From NCBI GenBank assembly GCA_004802645.1, contig SRKS01000004.1, positions 2,046,001 through 2,110,000 of the forward strand: a stretch of 64,000 nucleotides of DNA, read 5' to 3'. The stretch is from Amesomyces nigricolor (taxonomy: Eukaryota > Ascomycota > Sordariomycetes > Sordariales > Chaetomiaceae). Below, piece after piece: positions 54,823-64,000 of this stretch. Position 1 is the first letter of the stretch. Each line of letters opens with the position of its first letter. The translations under genes were made by a program, and so were the position numbers. The notes under the pieces were generated by a model. It made no database searches. It worked only from the letters and a program-made list of their open reading frames with translations, and was not told the DNA's origin.

Positions 54823-57266
54823 ATGTCTTCCGACATGACGCTCCCCGTTCCGGACGCGCCGCCACCACCGATGGCCCGGCACGGCACGGTTGGTAGGCCG
54901 GGCGGCAACCGCCATGACCCGCCTTCGCCCCGTCTCAGCCCTCGGTGCATATCATTGTTGATATTGCTTTGGGTGCTTGTTGAGGGGTCTTCAGCGCTTG
55001 ATCCTGTCAAGAACTTCTGCAGGCGGTTCGGTCATCAAACGGCGGTCATTGATAGGAAGCTGTACATAGACGGTGGGTTCATCAACTACAACCCCATGTC
55101 GCAGTATCCGACAAACTATTCCAGTGAGTCTATCCTCGGGGGTCAAGCCTTATGGCTTGGCTAGACCCCGTGTCCTTGATGTGCTAACATACCCTAAGAC
55201 CTCGAGCTTCATTACCACGACCTCGACACCCCTGGCGCCGGGCGCATGCCGCAGCTCTACGCCAACCTGACCAAGAACTCCACCATCCCAAGCGTCCACG
55301 GAGGTACCTTATGGGCGGACGACATAAACAAGAGGTTCTATCTTTTCGGCGGCGAGTACTACCAACAGCCTCCCTCGCGACAATTCACACTATGGTCCTT
55401 CGACACTATCCATAACACCTGGGAATCATTCGGGTCACCGGCGGAAGACGATGTGGCCGCCGTGGCTTACGGCGCAGGAGTCGCAATATCCGAAACAGGC
55501 ATGGGGTATTATTACGGCGGATGGAAATCTAATCGTACAGACCCGGGGTGGACAGGCTCGCCAGAGGCAGTCTCTGGCCTGGTCAAATACAACATGGACT
55601 CCAATACTTGGTCAACAGATCCGGGTCCAGACACGGTTGGGAGGGCTGAAGGAGCTATTGTGTTCATTCCTATTGGGGACGGCGGGATGTTGGTCTACTT
55701 TGGTGGCGTGCAGGATCCGTACGCCAATGGCTCCTGGGTTGGGGAGCCGATGGAGACGGTGTTTTTGTACGATGTGCTGAGCTCCAAGTGGTATACGCAA
55801 AACGCCACGGGGACGGTTCCCCCGATGCGGAGGAGATTTTGCGCTGGGGCGACTTGGGCGCCTGATCAGTCGAGCTACAACATGTAAGTGCCAAATGGCT
55901 CAAGGAGAAAAGGTCTCGATCTTGTGCTGACAAGTATGGCAGCTACCTCTATGGCGGTGCCAGCATGCCTCCCGACACCGCAGGCTTCGACGACATCTAT
56001 GTCTTGAGCATCCCCTCCTTCCAATGGATCAAAATGTACCCAACCGACGGCAACCTCACGGGCGCCTACCCGCACCACTCACTCAGCTGCAACGTGGTGG
56101 ACAACTCCCAGTTGATCATCATTGGAGGCACATTCCCAACCACAGAGGACTGCGATTCCCCAGAGCAATTCGGACTGCACAACGCCGACATGGGCCAGCA
56201 AAACAAAGAAAAAGCCCTCTGGCAGATCTACACCCCCAACCTCACCAAGTACGCCGTCCCCGACGCCGTCATCAGCGCCATCGGCGGCTCACCCTCTGGC
56301 GGCGCCACCAAAACCGCCCCCTCCTCCGGATTCAACAACCCCGACCTGCGCGTCCTCATGACCCGCAAAGCAAGCATCCCAACCCGCGCCCCAACCCGCT
56401 CCATCCCCCCACCAACTGACTCCCCAGTCCCGTCCAAAAAACGCCTCTCAACTGGCGCCATAGCCGGCATCGCCGTCGCAGGCGGCATCCTCCTCATCGC
56501 CCTCATCCTCGCCATAATCCTCCTCCGCCGCCGGCGCCGTAACCACCGTCATCAGCACACCTCCCACCCCAACCCAAACAACAAAAACCACACTCCCTTC
56601 CCCCAAACCCCCCAATGGTCCCCCCACATCCCAAGCTCAGCACCATACACTCCCAACAGCGCCTACCACAGCCCCTTCCTCCACCCACACACCCCAACCC
56701 ATCCCGTCGAACTCCCCGTCCACCCGGGGGATGGCGGCGGTGGTGGCTGGCCGGTCCCAGATGCCACAACCTACGAGACACTACACTACGGCCATTCCCA
56801 ACCCCATGGTCATAATCATGGCCATGGTCGTGACCACGGTCATGGTCTTGCGGCACACCCGGCTACAACCAGCGGTACGACGGTGTTGAATGGAGGGGGG
56901 AGCACGACGACTGGCGCGGATAGTGGTACCGGTACGGGCACAGGGGGGAGTGGGGGTGGTGAGCCACAGACAAAAATTGATGCTGAGGGGAGGTTGTGGG
57001 TGCAAATTTCTCCTGGGTTGGGGGGTGGTGGTGGTGGTGGTGGTGGTGGGGGGGGGGGGGGGGAGGGAGCCCGGGGAGGTATTATCAATCTGGAGGGAGA
57101 GGGGGGGGGGGGGGGGAGGGGGTATTCGCCTGTTGGTGGTTTGGCTGGTGGTGGTGGGGGGGGAAGAGGGAGTCCGCAGGAGTTGAGCGGTGAGCCGAGG
57201 AGGGAGGAGGATGGGTGGGATGCGGCGCATGGACGGCCGAGGCATAATACTTTTTATCATCCGTGA
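54823..57266 (+). CDS. Kelch-repeat single-pass membrane protein, 769 aa
   Basis: Predicted surface or secretory-membrane protein with a beta-propeller outside. Three exons: 54823-55123, 55199-55883 and 55943-57266, with introns of 75 and 59 bp. An N-terminal hydrophobic segment (CISLLILLWVLVEGSSA, about residues 42-58) acts as a signal or anchor. A later ATG at 54871 would shorten the lead. The propeller starts FCRRFGHQTAVIDRKLYIDGGFINY. It shows repeated GG-aromatic-W blades, such as KRFYLFGGEYY, SFDTIHNTWESFG, MLVYFGGVQDPYANG, YLYGGASMPP and LSIPSFQWIKMYP. It also has many N-x-S/T sites. A transmembrane helix (GAIAGIAVAGGILLIALILAIILL, near 500) is followed by five Arg and a 245-residue Pro-, then His/Gly-rich tail. 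Two 16-G runs in the tail keep the frame only if their lengths are right. Known fungal relatives are largely uncharacterised. Confidence 0.86.
57048..57116. repeat. poly-G tracts (two runs of 16 G)
   Basis: Runs of 16 G at 57048-57063 and 57101-57116 on the + strand, within GGT-rich sequence that encodes poly-Gly in the Kelch protein tail. Such runs can form G-quadruplexes and are error-prone in sequencing. Confidence 0.85.
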
Positions 57267-60200
57267 TGTGGTTTGTTTTGAGGGACACCTGTTTTTTCTG
57301 TAACTACAGTTGGAAGAGAAAGATCAAGCAGGTTGAGTTTGGGTAGGAGGGGGGTTGCTTGATACCATTGAGTCTTGAGTAGTATTTGAAGTGCATTTAC
57401 GAGTTTCTCCTCAGTTACATTCAGACTACCTCCCAGTGATTAGACGACATATTACACGGGGGAAGTGTTTCAGTTGGAACTCAAAAATGACTTCAGAAGA
57501 CTCCTGATACTCGTACCAACCTGATACCTCTTTGACAAGGGAATGAAGAGTGGTTGAGCGGTCAACTTGAGCCTCACAGAAATGTTTGCTTGCCAAGCTG
57601 CACTCAGTGATGCCGTCTGCCGCTCACTGACCAGAAAAATGGCAGATCCCATCATCTGACCTTGCTGCCGAGCATTCGTTCTTCAACGACGGTTTCCATC
57701 GGTGAAAGACATATATCACAGCTAACCCAATTTCACCACCAACCAACCATCTGGTCAGATCAGACATGAGTTTGCTCGCGAAAACCTCGCGGCTCCGTGC
57801 TCGGCTGGTTACCAACACTATCCAACTTCTAAATCAGGAACCGGAAAAAACCCCTGGGCGTGTAAGTGGGCGGCTACAGGTGACTCAACTCGCAACGGCT
57901 CAGATCCGGCTCAGATCCGGCTCAGATCGGCTGCCGCCCCTGTGACCACAAGTCCCTGCGTTCCTGCAAGCCATCGATCCGGGCAGTTGGAGCAGGCGAA
58001 ACTTGCTTTCTTGCCAGGAACCAGATCGGATTGCGCAATGTACCCGCCAAACCATTCGTCGGCGGGATCGACGGCTTGCCCTGGTTTGCTCACTCACGTG
58101 CGCCCCCCGATGTGCTGCGGACCGGACTACCGGGACGGCTGCTCGGGCAGCGACATGGATGTAAGCTGCCGACTGACTGTCAGCCGCGCAGGCTTTGTTT
58201 GGACCCTGAGCAAAGGCTGGGTGAGGATTTCCAGTTTGTTGCTTGCGTGGTTTCTTCCTTGAGCCGGCCATCGCGATGTCTGTTGATGTTGGCCCGCCCC
58301 CCCGAATGCTCCCTCTGCTGAACCCAATAGACTCTCCAGCTTGCCAAGAATAAATTTAGTCATCCATCGATGTCCAAAACAGACAACTGGATCTTTAGAT
58401 AAGCAGCCTCTGCTCTCCTCCGTGACAACGGCGAGACCGGAGGGTCCGGGGATCTGGGCGCAAAAGTCCCGGCAGAAGCCCCGAGCATGTGGGGCCGATC
58501 GCGGGACGGTGTCTGCTGAATTTTCCTAGCTCGACCCCAGAGGATCCCCTCTTGGCTCCGCGTAACTACGGATGGTGGAGCGATTCCGGCTTTTTTTCTT
58601 GTTCCTCTGACTCCATCCCATCGGCAAGCCAACTGGGCGATCTGATCTGTCCGGGGTCAAAAATAGCTCAGACCAGCAAGACAGTCAGCAAACAGTGCCT
58701 TGTGAGAATCTGTGAGGTTGGTCAAGAGACGAGCATGTTCAAAGAACCAGGCACGGCCAGAGCTCCGAGAACCGTAACAAGACCACCCCTTGTCGGCGGC
58801 CGTTCGACGCTAACCCCATATCTTATCTCTAATAAGAATTTGCCGGATCAGATCAGATCTCGAGTCCTGGCAGCATGTGTCGTCTGTCGACGGGGACATG
58901 GAAGAAGGGCTGCGTGGGGGTCATGCCGGCAAATCCCACGAGCAGCCAGGTTTCCAATCGGCTCGTTTTGGGTGTGTCGATGTTACAGCTGATGGGATTC
59001 CCAAACCCTCTAGACCCCGCTACTACCCCCGGGAGTTCCATGTTGGGATGGGATGGGGACACAACGTCCCCTATCTCATTGTACCTATCTCGGGATCGAC
59101 TCGGAGCAGAGCAGCGAGCATCGGATGAGGGGAAGCACAATCTCTGCCCGACGGTAGGTGTGCAGCAAGCTCTTAATTTGCAATCCGAGAGAAGGTTCAT
59201 CCGGCCTTGTCTTTCTAGGGTTTGGTAAGTGGGATCCGCGAGGCAAGGCGCTGTGCCTAGGAAGCCATCAACAACAGAGTGTTGGTGAAGTGTAGTGGCG
59301 GGTGGGGCGAGATAGGTTGAAGATGAGGGTCCTTCCAGATTGCCACCAGCCATCAAGAAACAACAACGGAACGGCTGCACGTCATGTCCCGAGTCTCGAG
59401 AGCGGGGGCCGGCCTCCGTCCCGGATGGTGCAGCTACGAAACGGCCGCATCCACGGTCGTCGCTTGTCGTCTCGCGCAGTCCCGTGCCTGCACCGGAAGC
59501 GACCTGCGCCATCCGAGATGCAGCGAACTGTCGAGTGCAGCGTGACATCCTGCACATACCAATAAGGTGTCCCACGGGCACCAGCCAAGCAGCGGCCGGC
59601 GAGGGCAGTCTTTCGGAGCCTGAGAGCCTTGTCTTCGAGCGAGATGTAACCCTACGATCGTGCCCCCACGCTCAATGGAAGAAGGCTGAGCTGACTCGCT
59701 GACGGTGAGCTTCAACGGTTCGGACGGCCTTAGATTGCCCTGCCGAGGCGATGGGACGGGCATGACAATTTTGGTTTGGCGAGTGATGCGTGATTCCCAG
59801 GGCAAAGCAACCTGAAGAGCAAGATGACACGCCTCTCTAAGGATCCGATTTGTCATTTTCCTCCCCTGTACTTGAACCGGAACTCAGGGTACTGTGGATC
59901 CTCTCAGCTTCAACGTGAGGCGATTGAGGAAGAGGATTGGTGGACGTATCGGCAACGTCGCTACCACATGTTCGTCGTCGACGACCTTGCAGTCCAATGC
60001 CGTAACGCATTCGTAGACATCGCACTTCCGTCTGGGGATGGAGGGGTAAAAGCGAACCTTGAGGCTGGAGGCTGGGTCTGGATGAACCTTGATGGTTCCT
60101 CTGATGGCCATCAAGTCACGGCCTCCGGCAAACCCATGATAGGGCATCAGGCTGCTTTTGTAAGTGGGGTCGTGGGTTCCGTTGAGGCTTTGCATCATGA

Positions 60201-62618
60201 CGAGTGTTTCATGGCGCGATGCTGACCGATAACTGTCACCAGACGTTTATTCAGCCTCTGAATCACAGGTTTCTTATGCCGAGTTGTCCGGGCTCGGGAG
60301 AGAGAAATGGGAGGCCTGAAAGTCGGAGAGCAGAATCTTCACCGAAAACTAAAGCTCGAGCGAGGCCGGAGGCTGACGGTGTGGGCGATGACTTGAACTC
60401 GTGGGTGGGAGGGATGGGCAATTTCGAGTGGTCAGGAACGTGGAGGGTGTGATGGGTGGTGGGAGCGCCATGGTGGCGGCGTCGAGCCCATGACCAGCAG
60501 ATTTGTGAGGTCAATTGCTGGGTGGGCGAGAGACGGAAGTGGGTGTGAGGGCGAGTGTGCCTGGCGCAGGCCGCTGTGTGCAAGAGATGGTGGGCTCCTG
60601 GGAGCTCGCGAGGACCCTGCTGGGCTGTTCTTCACTTTTTTTCCCAGAATGTCCATCAGCAGGTCCAAACTCGCCCTCTGATTGGTTGGGGTTCCGGGTT
60701 CTCAAGCTTGCGACATTGCCCATGCGCTGCTGCGAACTCATCAACGTTCCATCCTTCACATCCGTGGATTGTCAGGCCAAGAAAAAAATTCATCATCACA
60801 GTCATGGTCCGATCAAACATCGACGACCTTGATGGCCTTGACAGCCGAGCAGAACTTGAACATCAAGACCTCCTGGTGTCGTCCCCCGCCACCTCACAGG
60901 AAGCCAGCGAACAACAACAGCACGAACAGCACACGCATCAGACCAGCTTAGCGAGGCGGAGACGACGCAAAACAGAAAGCAAGCTGCAGTGTTATCCATG
61001 GGGAATATCGCAACATTCTCGCAACATTGCCGTTTGGCACCATCCCCCCACGTCGCCCGTCACCCGACCGACCCTGGGAACGCGCGCTGCGCAGACAAGC
61101 AGCGGATCCCGCCAGATGAAGCCAGCCAAGCTCCCGTCTGCACCAGGGCTGACATCCTGGCCCTGATCACGCCCATCCTGGCGCTCGGCACAGAAGCCAG
61201 GGACCCTGCCCTGGCGTCGAGCACCCCACAGTGTCGGCAGGGGGCTCAGTGGAACCCCCTCCTCCTCAGCCCCTCTCTGAGTATGCTGCAAAACCCTGGG
61301 CATGTTAGCTAATCGATGTGACAGACGGGCAGGACGACGTGACCTCCCTCATACAAGAGCCCGGCAAGCCCTCGCTCGTCTTCTGCTCCCGCTCCCATCC
61401 TTCTGCCGTACTTGCTTCCCTCTCAACGTGGTGACTGATATATCGAAAAGGGGGAATCTGGGTCTCATCACGGCTCCGTTCATCAAGAGAATTCCACACT
61501 TCACGCCATCGCTCGCACAACTCACACCAGGGATCCACTCAAACAGGGGTGCTGCCAACAACCACAAGTCGTCAACCCTCACCACAGCACCGGCCACGGT
61601 GAAAGACGATTGGCTGGTCTGGAAATCCCACGATCTCCGTTCTCGGCAGCTTCCAGGCACCGTCCGTATTCCGGGGTTGACTGGGATCAAAGCGGTTGCG
61701 GGTTTTAGCGAAAGAGTCATCCGACCTCGAGCGAAGACGTGCTCTCTCTCCATCAGATCGGCAGAGTATATCAACAGCATCACCCACTCGTTCGTGGTGG
61801 CTGTCACTCTCCCCTTGTTGGAACCAAAGCCCCGCCATCCTCCGTCACGCAAGACGGAACCCCCTGCTGTGCAACCATCAACCCTCTCATTGTCTTGCCT
61901 TCACGTCGCCTCTTCGACAACCCAATTGACATCCTGTCGAGCCCCGAAAAGACCAATTGTGTCTCGTCAGATACTTACAACAGACGGCCGATTCCCCGAT
62001 TCCACCTCGGGCTGACCAGTCCTTTGAGGCATCGTGTTGTGGCCCGCCAACAAGTCCGTTACCTTGCCGAGCGAACAAGGCGCCTGACCAACAACAACTG
62101 CCTCGTCTGGTTTCACGGCGCTAATACACCACCACCTTTTGCATCTGCGACCACACTCGGCCACTGTTGAACCCTCCGTGGACCAGTCTCGCCAGTTGCA
62201 CATTCCACATTCCGTTACATTAGCCCCTTGGTCTCGGGCTTTAACTCTCAACTGCATCAGCATCCCACCATCAAATTGACCAGAAACTGACAGGGCAGCG
62301 AAAATCTCTTCGTTGCTGCATACATATTTGCCACCGCGGCACCACACCAATTTGCTGGTTCGTCAAACCTGCAATTTTCCCCCCGGTATCCCTGGCTTGG
62401 ATCAACCAAGCCCCAAGATCAAAAAGGCCCCATCCGTCCGGAATCCTCTCGACTTTCTTTAGTCGGACATCAGCACCCTTCCAGAGCTTCTAGCTCTCAC
62501 CCCGCATTCGCGGCCCTTCCCCACGCCGGACCCCAGGGACTTGGGCAAGCAGCAGCTGCACCCACCCCTGCTCGCTCCCTCACTCGAGGCCCTGAGCCAA
62601 CCACACACGCCGCCAACG
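57267..62618. other. 5.3 kb gene-free stretch upstream of the Ecl1-type gene
   Basis: This is the largest gene-free block of the window. ORFs up to 242 codons exist (58853-59581 minus; 61302-62015 plus) but are Ser/Arg/Pro-mixed without motif or codon bias and overlap on both strands. A triple 11-bp repeat lies at 57896-57928. The block may hold the promoter and a long 5' leader of the downstream stress gene, a noncoding RNA, or decayed DNA. Nothing visible decides between these. Confidence 0.5.
57896..57928. repeat. three perfect tandem copies of CGGCTCAGATC
   Basis: An 11-bp unit repeated exactly three times head to tail, followed by a partial GGCTG. It lies in gene-free DNA about 630 bp past the Kelch gene. 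It could be a factor-binding array or a minisatellite. Confidence 0.85.
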
Positions 62619-63750
62619 ATGCACAACCATCACCGCAGAAAGTCCGGCAATACGTCCATGACAGACGTGAGGAAGGCTGTGACGGCATCAGATCCCACAT
62701 ACAAGAAGCATTCATCCCGCCCTCCCGCCATGACTAGGAGAACCACCCCCCAGACCGTCCCAAAACTGGGAAAGAACCCCCGCGACCGCGAGAAGGAATT
62801 GGAGGACGAGCGCTGGTGGGATGAGGAGCGGGAGAGCTTCCCACAGTATTGGTATGTCGTCAACCCTGTCCTGCGTTCCACAGCCGCATTGCGTCTTGCG
62901 CCCTTCCCCTCAGAACACTGCCGTTTCCATCCTCCCGCATATGTCACCTGATATGCGGGTGATAAGTGTCACCCCAACACTCAGAGCGACGACGAGGGGA
63001 AGAATGGGGGCGGGGAAGAGGGTAACAGGCGCATGGGTCGGCCTCCTGGAAGTGCCGGGGGAGTGCCGTTCCTGCATATGCCCACCCCGTGTTCCCAAAG
63101 TACTTGGAGGAGAGACACAAGGCTAACCGGCTCCTTCGCGATAGTATGATCTGTGAGAAGCAATTTGTTCCTGTGGACGACCAAGTCTTGTACTGTTCTG
63201 TAGAGTGAGTTTGGACACTGCCTTTTCGGTGCCAGTTGCAAGAACTCCATTGCTAACGGGATGAACCAGGTGCCGTGTACATGACCAGAACGGCTCAAGC
63301 ATATCTACCGTACCGAGCCGCTACACGAGCAGTCACCCGATCGCTCAATACCCCTTCTTCTCGGGTCCGCCGGAACACAGAGATATCATACCCCGCGCTT
63401 CACCCTCGCGCCCCAGCTCGACGAACCTCTCCCCACCCGTCACCCCAGCCACATCGGCGCTTTCAGCACTCAAGTCGCTGTCAATCCGGCCAGAGAGTCC
63501 CACATCACCAGTCGGAACCTATCACCCGAGCATCTGGCCATTCGGCCGCAGTATGACCGCCACCAGCCCCAGTACCTCTTACTCAAGACCTTCTGCGGGG
63601 TTTTATCCGTCGACATATGATGGGACTTACTTCGGCGGCGGCCACGATCCGTACGGAACAAGCTCAGACCGGCCGCTCCCAACTCGCAGGCCCGCTGCGT
63701 ACTCGAGGCCAAAGAGCATCGAGCTGGTTACCCCCATGTTGGGGCGGTAG
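62619..63750 (+). CDS. Ecl1-family life-span/stress factor, 257 aa
   Basis: Small zinc-binding protein family that, in fission yeast, extends chronological life span and responds to starvation. Three exons: 62619-62851, 63145-63204 and 63270-63750, with introns of 293 and 65 bp. The N-terminus is basic (MHNHHRRKSGNTS, then RRTTPQTVPKLGK). The family core is DRE-E-EDERWWDEERESFPQYCMICEKQFVPVDDQVLYCSVECRVHDQ when the exons are joined. It shows two CxxC-like Cys pairs (CMIC and YCSVEC). The first Cys codon is split by intron 1. A Ser/Pro/Tyr-rich tail with Ser-Pro sites (SPSRPSS, SPPVTP, RPESPTSP) follows and may be phosphorylated (inference). The frame before 62619 lacks an ATG. The long first intron and long upstream region are unusual for this window. 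Confidence 0.88.
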
Positions 63751-64000
63751 CCTATCTTCTGCAATTCCCCGCATTAAGGCGACCTCACACAAGTCACGGC
63801 AGGGCAGCATGAATCCCTTCGTTCGGGTCCGTGGCGTGTGAGGGGTTTGGAGCCTCGGGTGGCAGCTGTGTCGCACTGTGTGCTTCCAGGCTCGATTCAG
63901 CACAGGATGCCTTGTTTCTTCTCCTCTCACAACTGTGGGGGGGCCCCATCCCTCCCACCCAGAGGGATGCGCAATGCAACCTGCCGCGCGGGGGAGAGGT
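63751..64000. other. right edge, 3' region of the Ecl1-type gene
   Basis: No gene is supported in this short end segment. Confidence 0.5.

Noticed and set aside
58853..59581. 242-codon minus-strand frame
   Set aside because: Random-looking composition with many Cys and Arg, no motif, and no support from neighbouring exons.
61302..62015. 237-codon plus-strand frame
   Set aside because: Mixed Ser/Pro/Thr composition without a domain; more likely part of the noncoding upstream region of the Ecl1-type gene.

Overview
This window looks like nuclear chromosome from a filamentous ascomycete, most likely a Sordariomycete near the Sordariales/Chaetomiaceae. The reasons are GC-rich genes, many 50-110 bp GT-AG introns, alternating gene orientations with 0.4-5 kb spacers, and protein families typical of the group (Zn2Cys6 factors, a Prp18/SAP18 pair, CSN1, an Ecl1-type factor, a fungal MIF-domain protein). 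The taxonomic placement is inference. No rRNA, convincing tRNA, CRISPR array, virus or intact transposon was found. All gene models were spliced by eye: intron phases were checked for each multi-exon gene, and total lengths are multiples of three except at the two broken frames noted below.

Layout from left to right. 2.4-3.4 kb: an orphan protein (+). 6.7-8.1 kb: the Rag GTPase Gtr2 (-). 10.1-11.3 kb: a MIF-domain protein (-). 12.6-13.4 kb: a four-helix membrane protein (-). 14.6-17.1 kb: an LCAT-like alpha/beta hydrolase (-). 18.0-18.9 kb: a glutathione S-transferase (-), divergent from a small complex I subunit (+, 19.6-20.2 kb). 21.0-21.8 kb: SAP18 (-), divergent from the splicing factor Prp18 (+, 22.3-23.4 kb), which converges on COP9 signalosome subunit 1 (-, 23.8-25.4 kb). 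After a 3 kb gene-free stretch comes an Asg1-like Zn2Cys6 transcription factor (+, 28.5-31.9 kb). 33.0-35.1 kb: an Xaa-Pro aminopeptidase (+), convergent with an L-type cargo lectin (-, 35.5-36.9 kb). The lectin is divergent from the ALG8 glucosyltransferase (+, 37.6-39.3 kb). 41.2-44.8 kb: the Itc1 subunit of the ISW2-type remodeller (+). 45.3-47.2 kb: a second Zn2Cys6 factor (-). 48.1-50.0 kb: a DHA1-type MFS transporter (-). 52.6-53.7 kb: an orphan basic protein (+). 54.8-57.3 kb: a secreted-facing Kelch-repeat membrane protein (+). A 5.3 kb gene-free stretch then precedes an Ecl1-family life-span factor (+, 62.6-63.8 kb).

This is a housekeeping and regulatory neighbourhood, not a biosynthetic cluster. 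Themes that recur are nutrient and stress signalling (Gtr2, Ecl1, CSN1, two transcription factors), RNA processing and chromatin (Prp18, SAP18, Itc1) and the glycoprotein secretory route (ALG8, the L-type lectin).

The strongest signal not explained by genes is a repeated strand-composition switch. At about a dozen places a nearly G-free, C-rich block is followed 150-450 bp to the right by a nearly C-free, G-rich block. These pairs lie over the 3' halves of genes on either strand. Two genes (the Asg1-like and the second Zn2Cys6 factor) have reading-frame breaks inside such zones.
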